From Rhodanobacter glycinis (GTDB lineage Bacteria; Pseudomonadota; Gammaproteobacteria; Xanthomonadales; Rhodanobacteraceae): a DNA stretch of 64,000 nucleotides. Below, in pieces: positions 44,414-54,793 of the stretch. The stretch's first letter is position 1. Every line of letters begins with the position of its first letter. The translations under genes were made by a program, and so were the position numbers. The stretch covers positions 310,001 to 374,000 of the forward strand of contig NZ_RCZB01000003.1 in NCBI RefSeq assembly GCF_006438785.1. Reading direction: 5' to 3'. Below the pieces are notes generated by a model. The model was given only the letters and a program-made list of their open reading frames with translations. It made no database searches and was not told where the DNA came from.

Positions 44414-45121
44414 CTATTTGCTGCCAGAGGATTTGGTTTTATTTCTCTTGTCAAGGCGACACTGAACCGTCGGCTGATGTGGATTAACGTCAAAAACAGT
44501 CAATTTCGTAACTTTGCCACACGTATACAGACCATAATCCCACCCAGCGGAAGCGGCGTCACACTCCCGCACGAACAAGTATGGATTCCCCTCGATCATC
44601 ACCACGGGCGACCATTCATCAGAGATTTTCTGCCCGTGAGCAAGCAGCTTCGAAAACGCGTCTGCATTTGTGTTCTTGGGAACCCGAATTTGCGACCCGT
44701 TCTTTCCAATCATTGGCCCAGGTGGTAGAGCCAGAATCTGAGTGAGATCGTCAGCGCCCACTTTCCAGGTTTCAATCAACCTTGGATGCGAATCTCCTTG
44801 GAATTCCTGAACATAGACAATCGCTACACCGTCACGCGCTCGAATCCCTGGACGAACGATTTGGGTAAAGCCGTATTCATTTACTGCAAGTTCCTCATAC
44901 GAACCACCTGGATCAGCACCCATTCCCGATGCCGCGGACGTCCCACACGTTCCTTCGTCGAATGGCCGACAACTTGGGTCACTACTTAGAATTCTCTTGG
45001 CTTTATTGCAAACGCTCGCATTGTGCGAGTAAGTCAGCTCCAGACCACGCCCTCCTGGGGCTGCGAGCACTGTAAATGTAAAGGACAGCAGTAAAAGCCC
45101 ATAGAGCGTGCTCTGCTTCAT
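44414..45121 (-). CDS. Secreted hypothetical protein
   Basis: A 235-residue protein that I do not recognise. A clear signal peptide (LYGLLLLSFTFTVLA) is followed by a mature part with six cysteines (VCNKAK, PSCRPF, GTCGTS, RECDAA, YTCGKV and VQCRLD), suggesting disulfides in the periplasm or outside. Segments such as GVAIVYVQEFQGDS, SPVVMIEGNPYLFVREC and LTVFDVNPHQPTVQC look like beta strands of a soluble domain. The gene has clearly lower GC and different codon use (AAA, AAT, TCT frequent) than its neighbours, a sign of recent gain. It lies directly beside the structured repeat block. Confidence 0.7.
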   Translation of the reverse strand: MKQSTLYGLLLLSFTFTVLAAPGGRGLELTYSHNASVCNKAKRILSSDPSCRPFDEGTCGTSAASGMGADPGGSYEELAVNEYGFTQIVRPGIRARDGVAIVYVQEFQGDSHPRLIETWKVGADDLTQILALPPGPMIGKNGSQIRVPKNTNADAFSKLLAHGQKISDEWSPVVMIEGNPYLFVRECDAASAGWDYGLYTCGKVTKLTVFDVNPHQPTVQCRLDKRNKTKSSGSK

Positions 45122-45234
45122 CGTCTGTCTCCTGGACTGCCCATTGAGCAGTTCGAAGTGAACCTACTTCATCACTGGTCATTATGAATGGTCGCTCAAG
45201 CCAGTCTGTCTAAAGCACCCGGAAAGGCAGTGAC

Positions 45235-45270
45235 CTTTGAATGTCCACTTTGGATTGTGGACATTGCAAA
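45235..45270. terminator. Long hairpin downstream of hemB
   Basis: AATGTCCAC (45240-45248) and GTGGACATT (45257-45265) form a perfect nine-base stem with an eight-base loop, extended by CTTTG and CAAAG with one bulged G. It follows the minus-strand hemB stop by about 12 bases and lies about 115 bases upstream of the secreted orphan's start. No T-run follows. Confidence 0.55.
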
Positions 45271-45281
45271 GCTTGATGTAC

Positions 45282-46373
<1,092 letters not shown>

Positions 46374-46387
46374 TCATGCCATCGCCA

Positions 46388-46461
46388 TTCCACGCCGTAC
46401 GGAGCAGCGAAAGGACTGGACGAACGGGCGTTACGTCGGCAGGCTTGGCGTTCCACGCCGT
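46388..46461. promoter_or_regulatory. Direct repeats upstream of glk
   Basis: TTCCACGCCGT occurs twice, at 46388-46398 and 46451-46461, with starts 63 bases apart, which is six turns of B-DNA. The second copy is immediately before the glk ribosome site. Repeats phased on one helix face are typical of regulator binding, but the regulator is unknown. Confidence 0.35.
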
Positions 46462-46472
46462 CAGGAAGTTTC

Positions 46473-47489
46473 ATGAGCCAGCCCAGCAGCGCCCCCACCT
46501 TGCTCGTCGATCTCGGTGGCACCAATGTCCGTTTCGGGGTGGCCGATCCTGCGCGCGACAAACCGTTGCTCACCGACAGCATCCGGCGCTACCGCGTGGC
46601 CGAGCACGACTCGCTGGTTTCGACCGCGAAGCAGTATCTCGCCGACACCGGCCTGCAGGTGCACCGCGCCATCGTGGCCGCTGCTGGCCGCATCGTCGAT
46701 GGCGAGACGGTCAAGGTCACCAACAATCCCTGGGCGATCTCGGCACACCAGACGGCCAGCGCGCTCGGCCTTGAATACGTGCATCTGGTCAACGATTTCG
46801 CGGCGCAGAGCATGGCGGTGATCCTGCTGCAGGGCGACGACCTGGTCGACGTGGGCAAGGCGACGCGACCAGTCATCGGCGCCGATGACGAGCAGACCTT
46901 TGCTGTCGTCGGGCCTGGCACCGGCCTTGGCGTCGGCGGCCTGCTCGTGCGCGGCGGTCACTGCAGCGTGCTGCAGACCGAAGGCGGCCACGCCGGCTTC
47001 GCCGCCCATTCGCCCGAAGACATCGCCATCCTCGACTACCTCAACCACAAGTACGGGCGTGTCTCCAACGAGCGGCTGATCTGCGGCCAGGGCCTGGTGA
47101 ACCTCTACGACGCGATCTGCCACATGGTCGGCGCCCAGCCCGAGGACCTCAAACCCGAGGACATCACCGCGCGCGCCAAGGACAACAGCTGTCCGTTGTG
47201 CATCCGCACGGTGGAAACCTTCGCCGGCATCTTCGGCAGCGTCGCCGGCGACCTCGTGCTCACGCTCGGAGCCTGGAACGGCGTCTACCTCACCGGTGGC
47301 CTGATCCCGATCCTGCTGCCGTGGCTGGAACGTGGCCGCTTCCGCGAGCGCTTCGAAGCCAAGGGCCGCTTCCGCGACATCATGGAAAAGGTGCCGACCC
47401 AGGCAATCATGAACCCCGAGCCGGGCCTGCTCGGCGCGGCGGCGCTGGCGGTGGTGGAATCGGGGCGGTCGCTGCTGCAACATCGCTAG
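46473..47489 (+). CDS. glk: Glucokinase
   Basis: A 338-residue glucokinase of the proteobacterial Glk family. The N-terminal phosphate-binding motif is LVDLGGTNVRFGV. The catalytic aspartate lies in HLVNDFAAQSMA. GPGTGLGVGGLL, TEGGHAGFA and VYLTGGLIPILLPWL follow as in E. coli Glk. It phosphorylates glucose to glucose-6-phosphate for glycolysis and, through gnd at 62.7 kb, the pentose phosphate pathway. AGGAAG precedes the ATG by about four bases. The frame is open far upstream but antisense to hemB there. Confidence 0.95.
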   Translation: MSQPSSAPTLLVDLGGTNVRFGVADPARDKPLLTDSIRRYRVAEHDSLVSTAKQYLADTGLQVHRAIVAAAGRIVDGETVKVTNNPWAISAHQTASALGLEYVHLVNDFAAQSMAVILLQGDDLVDVGKATRPVIGADDEQTFAVVGPGTGLGVGGLLVRGGHCSVLQTEGGHAGFAAHSPEDIAILDYLNHKYGRVSNERLICGQGLVNLYDAICHMVGAQPEDLKPEDITARAKDNSCPLCIRTVETFAGIFGSVAGDLVLTLGAWNGVYLTGGLIPILLPWLERGRFRERFEAKGRFRDIMEKVPTQAIMNPEPGLLGAAALAVVESGRSLLQHR

Positions 47490-47549
47490 CTGGCAGCGTC
47501 GCAGCCCACGGCAATGCTGGTTCTTCCGACGGGAAAACGAGGGACACGT

Positions 47550-48791
47550 ATGCCGTACACCGCGATCGTCCGGGTGCTGCTCCTGCTGACAGGGATCCTT
47601 CCATCCGCCGTGCTGGCGTCGGCATCGCCGACCGTTGGCGTCACCGCCAGCACTGCGCTGGTCATTCCCGCAAAACCCATCACCACGCGCGCGCAGCTGG
47701 ATGCCTATCGGCGCGACACGCCATCAGCCCGCTCGCCGCTGAGCTGGCTAACGCCGGGCGCACGACAACGATTTCTCGACGGGCTGGTGTTCGGCGACCG
47801 CGGCGTCGGCGGCATGGACATCGGCGACCTGCGCTATGAGCTCACCCGTGAACAGGCCTATACGCTGTTGCGCCTGTTCGGCGAGGAAAGCTACGCACTC
47901 GACCTGGATGCACGCACCACGCCGCGCCCGACCGGCGACGACAGCGCGGCAAGCACGCTGGAACCCCGTTACGAAAAGTTGATCGCGGCAGCCGCATCGG
48001 GCGACGACCGCGCCAGCCAGATGCAAGCCATCACGTCCATCTACACGGAAGGCTTCGCGCCTTTCCAGACCGATGCGCAGCGGCGCATGTTGGGCAGCCG
48101 TGACGTGGAGTTTCTGTTCCGCTCGGCGACGCTGGCGTTCCGCTTGACCAGCCAGTCGGCGTACCTGGCGGACATGCGTGCCGACTTCGCCGAACTGGCG
48201 CGCCGCCACCGCGTCGACCGCGCCCATGCCGGCGATCTCCACGACGCGCTGATCCTTGCACACCGCACCGACGAGGCCCGCGCGCTGCTCGCTGCGTACC
48301 CGCTGCTGGAGCGCAGCCCGGCTCCGATCATGCGCTCACCCATGCGCATCCGCAGCGGCCAACCCAGCCTGTGGATCGCCACTCCCGGCACACGCAGGCG
48401 CGAGCTGGTGCGCTTTCGTTTCAACATCCGCGTCCCCGCACAAGTGGTGGTGCTGGCGTCCACCAGCTGTCACTTCTCGGAGAATGCCGCACGCGACATC
48501 GAGGCCGACCCGCTGCTCAGCGGCGTGTTCCGCGAATACGCGCAGTGGGTAGTGCCCGCCGACGAGGTCACCGCCTTCGATGCGGTGCAGGCGTGGAATC
48601 GTGCGCACCCGGCGTTGCGACTTGGCATCGCCTACGACAGTGCCACGCTGCCGATGGTCCAGCAAATCGAGACGCCGACGTTCTATTTTCTCGACCACGG
48701 CACCGTGGTCGACAAGGTGGTGGGCTGGCCCGCCGCGGGCAACCTCGACGCGATCCGGCGCGGGTTGCGCAAGATCAACCTGATGCATTGA
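47550..48791 (+). CDS. Exported protein with thioredoxin-like C-terminal domain
   Basis: A 413-residue protein. The signal peptide (VRVLLLLTGILPSAVLAS) is followed by a helical region of about 230 residues without a recognised family (LRYELTREQAYTLLRLFGEE, DVEFLFRSATLAFRLTSQ). The C-terminal 130 residues look like a thioredoxin fold: a strand VVVLASTSCHFSENAARDIE, a mid-region GVFREYAQWVVP, a cis-proline element ETPTFYFLDHG and a final helix LDAIRRGLRKI. The active-site position reads CHFS, a CxxS motif with a single cysteine. It could act as an isomerase-like or redox-sensing domain in the periplasm. The domain call is by pattern only. Confidence 0.7.
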   Translation: MPYTAIVRVLLLLTGILPSAVLASASPTVGVTASTALVIPAKPITTRAQLDAYRRDTPSARSPLSWLTPGARQRFLDGLVFGDRGVGGMDIGDLRYELTREQAYTLLRLFGEESYALDLDARTTPRPTGDDSAASTLEPRYEKLIAAAASGDDRASQMQAITSIYTEGFAPFQTDAQRRMLGSRDVEFLFRSATLAFRLTSQSAYLADMRADFAELARRHRVDRAHAGDLHDALILAHRTDEARALLAAYPLLERSPAPIMRSPMRIRSGQPSLWIATPGTRRRELVRFRFNIRVPAQVVVLASTSCHFSENAARDIEADPLLSGVFREYAQWVVPADEVTAFDAVQAWNRAHPALRLGIAYDSATLPMVQQIETPTFYFLDHGTVVDKVVGWPAAGNLDAIRRGLRKINLMH

Positions 48792-48867
48792 GGCGATGCG
48801 GCCACCCGTGCAGCATGGGTACGTATCGGCGACACTCAGATCTTCAGGCTGCTGATGGAGAACGCAC

Positions 48868-49551
48868 ATGCCCCGCCGTGATACCGCCTTCCTGTTCGAT
48901 CTCGATGGCACCCTCGTCGACAGCGTCTATCAGCACGTGCTGGCGTGGAAGGAAGCGCTGGACCGCGAGGGCGTGGAGCTGTCGGTGTGGCGCATCCACC
49001 GCAAGATCGGCATGAGCGGCGGCCTGTTCGCGAACATCCTGTTGCGCGAGACCGGGCTGGAGATCAACCAGGAACGCCTGGCGCGATTGAGCCAGTGGCA
49101 TGCCGAGGCTTTCAATCGCCTGCACGCGCAAGGCTCGGTGCGGCCACTGCCGGGCGCGCGCGAACTGCTGGATTATCTGACCGCACAGGACATCCCCTGG
49201 GCCATCGCGACCAGTGGACGGATGCAGACGGCGGCGGCCAATCTGGAAGCGCTCGGGGTCGATCCCTCGAAAGTACCGGTGGTGACGCGCGATCAGGTAC
49301 GCCATGCCAAGCCGGACCCGGATCTGTTCCTCGCGGCTGCCGCACGCCTGGGTGTGGACATCCATCAATCGCTGGTGATCGGCGACAGCGTGTGGGACAT
49401 GCTCGCGGCACAGCGTGCGCGCGCCCTGGGCGTGGGCGTGCTGTCCGGCGGGTACGGCCAGGCCGAGTTGCAGCAGTCCGGTGCATTCCGCGTCTATGAC
49501 GACCCGGCCGATCTGCTGCGCCATGTCGACGAGATTGCCGCGCGCGACTGA
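48868..49551 (+). CDS. HAD-superfamily phosphatase
   Basis: A 227-residue HAD hydrolase of the phosphoglycolate-phosphatase/beta-phosphoglucomutase-like group. Motif I is FLFDLDGTLVDS with two aspartates, motif II is AIATSGR, motif III is AKPDPDLFLAA and motif IV is VIGDSVWDM. A helical cap domain follows motif I (VLAWKEALDREGVELSVWRI). It probably hydrolyses a small phosphorylated metabolite, but the substrate is not readable. A GGAGAA site lies seven bases before the ATG. Confidence 0.9.
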   Translation: MPRRDTAFLFDLDGTLVDSVYQHVLAWKEALDREGVELSVWRIHRKIGMSGGLFANILLRETGLEINQERLARLSQWHAEAFNRLHAQGSVRPLPGARELLDYLTAQDIPWAIATSGRMQTAAANLEALGVDPSKVPVVTRDQVRHAKPDPDLFLAAAARLGVDIHQSLVIGDSVWDMLAAQRARALGVGVLSGGYGQAELQQSGAFRVYDDPADLLRHVDEIAARD

Positions 49552-49658
49552 ACGGGGTCGTGCCATGGTGCTGCAAACTCGTCGGACGTCATGAAAAATT
49601 AATCCCCTGCATTCGCGCAAGCGGTAGGCTGAATACTTCACTGCCCACGGAGCCGCCC

Positions 49659-49976
49659 ATGCGCCGACTCGTCGCCAGCCTTCCCCTTGCCCTGCTGCTC
49701 GCCGCGTGCTCACCTGCGCCGACACCCCCGCAGACCGCCGCCGGCCAGGCCGCGCCGGCCGATGCCACGCTCGGTTCAGCGCAGTGGTATGCGTGGGTCG
49801 ATCAATCGCTGGGCATCGACGACGGCAACGGTCACGGCCCCGACCGTGGATCAGCCGAATGGAACCAGACGGTGCAGCGCAAGCTGGGCCAGGAAGCACC
49901 GCAATCGGAACCCGGCTCGCCCGAGTGGCAGCAGTCGGTGGACGCGCTGCTGCGCACGCGCATGCCGTCGTCCTGA
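49659..49976 (+). CDS. Small lipoprotein
   Basis: A 105-residue protein with a type II signal peptide and lipobox LLAAC (cysteine at about residue 17), so it should be lipid-anchored. The mature part is polar and has two similar segments, GSAQWYAWVDQSLGIDDGN and SAEWNQTVQRKLG / SPEWQQSVDALLRT, which look like short repeats with a conserved tryptophan. I do not recognise a family. CGGAG lies before the start. It lies between the HAD gene and the SNF2 helicase. Confidence 0.75.
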   Translation: MRRLVASLPLALLLAACSPAPTPPQTAAGQAAPADATLGSAQWYAWVDQSLGIDDGNGHGPDRGSAEWNQTVQRKLGQEAPQSEPGSPEWQQSVDALLRTRMPSS

Positions 49977-50026
49977 ACCATGCGTCGTTCCGGCAATGAG
50001 CTTGCGGCGCATCGCGGCGGCTGACC

Positions 50027-53000
50027 TCAGCCCGGTGCCAGCAACGTATCCAGATCGACCTGATCGAAGCTGAGCTTCTCGCGGCTGCCGCCGCCTTCCA
50101 GTACTGCAGCTGCCAGTTCGGCCTTGCGCGCCTTCAGCTCCTCGATGCGCTCTTCCACCGTGCCCGAGGTGATCAGGCGGAACACGAACACCGGCTTGTC
50201 CTGGCCGATGCGATGCGCGCGGTCGCTGGCCTGCGCCTCGGCGGCAGGGTTCCACCATGGGTCGTAGTGGATCACGGTGTCGGCCGCCGTGAGGTTGAGG
50301 CCGACGCCGCCGGCCTTCAGCGAAAGCAGGAACAACGGCACCTCGCCGTTCTGGAAACGTTGCACCGGCTCGGCACGATCGCGCGTCTCGCCGGTGAGGG
50401 TGACGTAGCGGATGCGCCGGCGATCGAGTTCGGCGGCGATCAGTTTCAGCATGCCGGTGAACTGCGAGAACAGCAGTACCTTGCGCCCCTCATCGAGCAG
50501 CGCCGGCAGCATGTCCATCAGCAATTCGAACTTGGCCGACTCGTTCACCCCGCGCGCCACCTCCAGCTTCACCAGTCGCGGATCGCAACAGACCTGGCGC
50601 AGCTTGAGCAAGGCGTCCAGCACCACGATGCCCGAGTGCGCGATGCCGCGCTGGGCGATCACCTCGCGCAACTCTTCGGCCAGCGACAGGCGCAGGCCTT
50701 CGTACAGTTCGCGCTGGCGACCCTCCAACACTACCCGGCGGGTGATCTCGGTTTTCGGCGGCAGCTCTTTCGCTACCTGCGCCTTGGTCCGGCGCAGGAT
50801 GAACGGCGCGAGGCGCAGGTTCAGTCGTTGCTGGCATTCCTCGTCGTGCTGTTTCTCGATCGGCACGCGGTAGTAGCGACGGAACGCGCCTTCGTCGCCG
50901 AGCAGGCCGGGCACCGAAAGGTCGATCTGCGACCACAGCTCGCCCAGATGGTTTTCCAGCGGCGTGCCGGTGAGGCAGACATAGCGCGGCGTGCGCAGGC
51001 TGAGCAGCGCGCGGCGTGCCTGCGTGCGCGGGTTTTTCACCTGTTGCGCCTCGTCCAGCACGATCAGCGCGAACGGTTGCTTGCGCAGTGCAATCACATC
51101 GCGTGGCAGCAGTGCATAGCTGGTCAGCACGATGTCCTGTGCGCCGAGCTGGGCAAATTCCTCGGCGCGCTGGGGACCATGCAGGGTCAGCACCTGCAGC
51201 ATCGGCGCGAAGCGGGCAATCTCCGACTGCCAGTTCGGGATCAGGCTGGTCGGCACCACGATCAGCGCCGGCTGGGTCAGCGCGCCACCCTGCTTCAGCG
51301 ACAGCAGGTGGGTAATCAGCTGCAGCGTCTTGCCCAGGCCCATGTCGTCGGCCAGCACGCCGCCGACGCCGGCCTCGGCCAGCGCGTTCAACCAGCGCAG
51401 GCCTTCGCGTTGATACGGCCGCAACTCGACGGTGAGGCCTTCGGGCACCACGTCGCTGGCGCGTTCGGCGGCATCGCGCAGGCGCGCGGCAAAACCGAGC
51501 AGCGGTTCGGCCGCTTCCAGCGTGCTGCCGCCGGGCATCGCCGCCACCAGCTCCTCCAGCCGGCCGGCCTGCACCCGCGGCAGATGGAGCGTCTTGCGCG
51601 GCTTCTCCAGATATTCGGCCAGCGGCGCCAGCAATCCGCGCAGCTCCTTCAGGCGCACCGGCACGCGGCGGCGCGCATCGACCGGCGCATACCACACGGC
51701 GTCTTCCGGCTCGTTCGGCGCCGGGCTCAGGTTCAACTGATGCTCGGCCAGCGCCTGTGCCACCGCGGGCAGCAGGTTGTGCCGCTGGCCGTCCAGCTCG
51801 ATGCCGATTTCCAGATCGAACGCGTGATCGTCGTGGTCTTCCACCGCCCGGCCGTACCAGCGCACCGGACCCTCCAGCACTTCGAACGGAAAGCTCGGCG
51901 CGTACTCGACCTGGAAGTTTTCCGCTTCGAGTTTCGGGCGCAGTGCCAGCCAGCGCGCGGGCGTGTTGACCTCCAGCGCACCGGCGTAACCGGTGCCGGG
52001 AAACAGCCACGCGTCCTCGGGCAGGGTTTCGGCGACGTCCCACGGCAGGCCTTCGGTGTCCACACCCGGAGTGAGGCCAGCGCGTTCGAGCTGCTCCATC
52101 GCGGTGAGTTCTTCGGCGCGGCGGCGGGTGATCTCGACCAGTTGGCCATTGCGCACGCGCCGCACCAGCGGCTCGCCGCCACGCCCGGGCAGGCGTTCGC
52201 CAGCGTAGTCGAAGGCGAGCCGTGCATAACCCAGCGGCGGCGTGCCGGCAGCCAGCCGCGCATGCCGGGTCAAGGCGTGCAGGGTCAACACCGGCTTGGG
52301 CGCCAGTTCGGAGCGACGCACCTCGCCAAACACCTGCGGCAGCGGCACGCGCGTGGCCAGCCGGCTGCCCGGCAGGCGACTGCGCAACCGGCGGCCGTGC
52401 TCATGCTTCAGCGGCGGCAACTCCAGCCAGCGGGTTTCCTCGGCGTCGGCATCGAACGGACCCACCGTGGCGCGTTCGGCGTCGAGGTACCACAGGCTGT
52501 CGATGCGCAGCAGGCGCTGGCTGTGCGGCATCAACGGCAACAAACGCTGGCTGCCGTCCGGCTCCATCTGCCAATGCCAGTTGAGCTGATGCGCCTTGCC
52601 GCGCGAAAGCCGCAGTCCGGCCAGGCCGCCGAGGAAACACGGCGCGGTGTCGAGGATCTCGGCCAGCAAGGTGTCGCCGACATGGCCACTGAGCCGCGCA
52701 TAGCTGCGACCCTTGCGCACGTTCTGCGGCAATCCCAGCATGGTGGCCGCGAGCCGCTGTTCGTGCGGCTGCAGCGGCGATTGCGCCAGGTGCCGGCTGT
52801 CCAGCGGCACCGGCCGCGCGTAGCGGCCGTGCTCGGCCACCGCCAGCAACACCGGCGCCACATCGAGCCGCGCAAACGCGGCGCCGTCTTCGGGCATTAC
52901 TTCCAGAAAGAAACCGAGCACGCCGTGATCGTCGACCGCTGCCGGCTTGGGCGCGGCGAGCAGCCGTCGCCATGCCAGCGGCAAACTTTCCTCCTCGCCG

Positions 53001-53050
53001 GAGGGCGGCGTGACGTCGCGTTGTTTCTCGTCCGGTTGCTGCATGCGCAT
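50027..53050 (-). CDS. SNF2-family DEAD/DEAH helicase
   Basis: A 1007-residue Swi2/Snf2-type ATPase. The N-terminal 530 residues have no clear family. The helicase core has LRPYQREGLRWL, DDMGLGKT (I), VPTSLIPNWQSE (Ia), VLDEAQQVKNP (II, DEAQ), CLTGTPLENHLGELWS (III), then the C-terminal lobe with LLFSQFTGMLKLI (IV), LSLKAGGVGLNL (V) and QASDRAHRIGQDKPV (VI). Bacterial relatives (RapA/HepA or Ssl2-like) remodel protein-nucleic acid complexes. The specific role is unknown. The ATG at 53050 is used. The frame opens at a TTG seven codons earlier. Confidence 0.88.
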   Translation of the reverse strand: MRMQQPDEKQRDVTPPSGEEESLPLAWRRLLAAPKPAAVDDHGVLGFFLEVMPEDGAAFARLDVAPVLLAVAEHGRYARPVPLDSRHLAQSPLQPHEQRLAATMLGLPQNVRKGRSYARLSGHVGDTLLAEILDTAPCFLGGLAGLRLSRGKAHQLNWHWQMEPDGSQRLLPLMPHSQRLLRIDSLWYLDAERATVGPFDADAEETRWLELPPLKHEHGRRLRSRLPGSRLATRVPLPQVFGEVRRSELAPKPVLTLHALTRHARLAAGTPPLGYARLAFDYAGERLPGRGGEPLVRRVRNGQLVEITRRRAEELTAMEQLERAGLTPGVDTEGLPWDVAETLPEDAWLFPGTGYAGALEVNTPARWLALRPKLEAENFQVEYAPSFPFEVLEGPVRWYGRAVEDHDDHAFDLEIGIELDGQRHNLLPAVAQALAEHQLNLSPAPNEPEDAVWYAPVDARRRVPVRLKELRGLLAPLAEYLEKPRKTLHLPRVQAGRLEELVAAMPGGSTLEAAEPLLGFAARLRDAAERASDVVPEGLTVELRPYQREGLRWLNALAEAGVGGVLADDMGLGKTLQLITHLLSLKQGGALTQPALIVVPTSLIPNWQSEIARFAPMLQVLTLHGPQRAEEFAQLGAQDIVLTSYALLPRDVIALRKQPFALIVLDEAQQVKNPRTQARRALLSLRTPRYVCLTGTPLENHLGELWSQIDLSVPGLLGDEGAFRRYYRVPIEKQHDEECQQRLNLRLAPFILRRTKAQVAKELPPKTEITRRVVLEGRQRELYEGLRLSLAEELREVIAQRGIAHSGIVVLDALLKLRQVCCDPRLVKLEVARGVNESAKFELLMDMLPALLDEGRKVLLFSQFTGMLKLIAAELDRRRIRYVTLTGETRDRAEPVQRFQNGEVPLFLLSLKAGGVGLNLTAADTVIHYDPWWNPAAEAQASDRAHRIGQDKPVFVFRLITSGTVEERIEELKARKAELAAAVLEGGGSREKLSFDQVDLDTLLAPG

Positions 53051-53153
53051 GCGATCCGTGGCGACAACCAAAACATTGAGCTTAGCAGCGCGGAGGCACG
53101 ATGCGACTGTCCTCGTGCAGGCCGGCGACGCGTCCGCACCAGTGCCCGATGAA

Positions 53154-54179
53154 TCAGGCGGCGCCGAACAGTCCTTGCGGATATTCCGGTTTCTGTTCGC
53201 GCGCCATCAAGGCCTTGAGCCCGTCGACCGGAGTGACCTCGCCGTGCAGCACGGCGCGCACGCCGGCACTGATCGGCAGATCCAGTCCATGCTTGTCGGC
53301 CAGCCGCGCAACCTCGTCGGCGGTGAATACGCTCTCCACCACCTGACCAATCTGTCGCACCGCCTCGTCGATCGCCACACCGCGGCCGAGCGCCAGCCCG
53401 AGCCGGCGGTTGCGCGACAGGTCACCGGTGCAGGTCAGCACCAGGTCGCCGAGGCCGGACAGCCCGATCAACGTTTCCGGCCGCGCGCCCAGCGCCACGC
53501 CCAGCCGCAGCATCTCGTTCATGCCGCGAGTGATCAGGCCGGCGCGGGCATTCAGGCCCAGCTCCATGCCGTCGGCAATGCCGGTGGCGACCGCCAGCAC
53601 GTTCTTCATCGCACCGCCAAGCTCGGCACCGAGCACGTCGCTGCCGGAATACGCGCGAAGGTTCGGCGCGTGCAGCAAGGTCGCCAGCTGCTGTGCAAAA
53701 GCATCATCGTCCGAATGCACGGTGACGGCGCTGGGCAGGCCGGCGGCGACTTCCTTCGCGAACGACGGCCCGGTGACCACTGCCGCGGCGCGACCGGGCA
53801 GCCGTTCGGCCACCAGTTCGTGCAGGAAGCGGCCGGTGCCCGGCTCAAAGCCCTTGGTCGCCCACGCGATCGCGGTACCGGGGTCGAGCAGCGGCGCCAG
53901 CTCGGCCAGCATCGCGGCGAAGGCATGACTGGGCACCACGATCAGCACGATGGCGGCACCACGCACGGCAGTGGCCAGATCCGCTTCGTAGACCAGCTCG
54001 GCAGGCAGTTCGATGTCGGGCAGATAGCGCTGGTTGCAGCGGCTTGCCGCCATCGCCGCCAGCGCCGCGCGATCGCGGCCCCACAGTCGGGTCGGTACCC
54101 CGTTGCGCGCGGTCAGCGCCGCCAGTGCGGTACCCCAGGAGCCGGCACCGAGGACGGTCAGCATCGGGTTTTCAGCCAT
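53154..54179 (-). CDS. gpsA: Glycerol-3-phosphate dehydrogenase [NAD(P)+]
   Basis: A 341-residue cytoplasmic dehydrogenase. The dinucleotide motif is [16 protein letters not shown]. The catalytic lysine lies in [17 protein letters not shown], with [30 protein letters not shown] and [20 protein letters not shown] as further family sequences. It reduces dihydroxyacetone phosphate to sn-glycerol-3-phosphate, the backbone for phospholipids. It starts eight bases after the secB stop. The secB-gpsA order is the same as in E. coli and many other gammaproteobacteria. Confidence 0.96.
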   Translation of the reverse strand: MAENPMLTVLGAGSWGTALAALTARNGVPTRLWGRDRAALAAMAASRCNQRYLPDIELPAELVYEADLATAVRGAAIVLIVVPSHAFAAMLAELAPLLDPGTAIAWATKGFEPGTGRFLHELVAERLPGRAAAVVTGPSFAKEVAAGLPSAVTVHSDDDAFAQQLATLLHAPNLRAYSGSDVLGAELGGAMKNVLAVATGIADGMELGLNARAGLITRGMNEMLRLGVALGARPETLIGLSGLGDLVLTCTGDLSRNRRLGLALGRGVAIDEAVRQIGQVVESVFTADEVARLADKHGLDLPISAGVRAVLHGEVTPVDGLKALMAREQKPEYPQGLFGAA

Positions 54180-54187
54180 GAGTCGAC

Positions 54188-54694
54188 TCAGCTGTTGAGC
54201 GTGGCCGGAGCCTCGTCACCACCGCCCATCGCGCGACGCTGCTGTTCGGCGAACAGCGCATCGAAATTGATCGGCTGCAGCAGGAACGGCGGAAAACCAC
54301 CTTCCAGCACCAGCGACGAGATCACCTGGCGGGCGTACGGAAACAGCAGGTTGGGGCAGTAGCTACCGATGATGCCGGCGTGGTCCATCTCGTTGAAGCC
54401 GGCGATGCCGAACAGGCCGGCCTGCTCCACTTCAGCCAGATAGGCGGTGCGCTGGCCGACCGTGCAGGTCAGCGTGAGGCTGAGCACCACTTCATACAAG
54501 TTGTTGCCCAGATCGGTGGCCTTCTGGCCGAGATTCAACTGCACCTGCGGCTGATCCTTTTCGTCGATATCCTGGAAGATCTGCGGCGCATTCGGCGCCT
54601 CGAAGGAGACATCCTTCACATAGATCTTCTGCAGCATCAGCTGCGGCTGACTGGCCTGACCGTTGGCCTGGTCGTTGGTGATCTCTTGCGCCAT
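54188..54694 (-). CDS. secB: Protein-export chaperone SecB
   Basis: A 168-residue SecB. Recognised elements are [28 protein letters not shown]-like [30 protein letters not shown], and [16 protein letters not shown] followed by [17 protein letters not shown]. It keeps secretory precursors unfolded and hands them to SecA. The ATG at 54694 has GAGGAA nine bases upstream. The frame reads on upstream without conservation. First gene of the secB-gpsA pair. Confidence 0.96.
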   Translation of the reverse strand: MAQEITNDQANGQASQPQLMLQKIYVKDVSFEAPNAPQIFQDIDEKDQPQVQLNLGQKATDLGNNLYEVVLSLTLTCTVGQRTAYLAEVEQAGLFGIAGFNEMDHAGIIGSYCPNLLFPYARQVISSLVLEGGFPPFLLQPINFDALFAEQQRRAMGGGDEAPATLNS

Positions 54695-54793
54695 CGGGAG
54701 TTCCTCGAGTCTGGACGTATCAAAAAAGAGGACGATTGTTCCATACATCCCCTCGGCGCGCACGCCGACGGGCATCCGATCGGTCGGCAAAGA

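Noticed and set aside
43533-44728. Short reading frames within the structured repeat block
   Set aside because: They cross the hairpin stems, have no ribosome sites and give Arg/Pro/Ser-rich products. Palindromic design, not coding, explains the sequence.
50213-53152. A 979-codon plus-strand frame antisense to the SNF2 helicase
   Set aside because: Composition is Gln/Arg/His-rich as expected for reverse complement of GC-rich coding DNA. No domains are seen.
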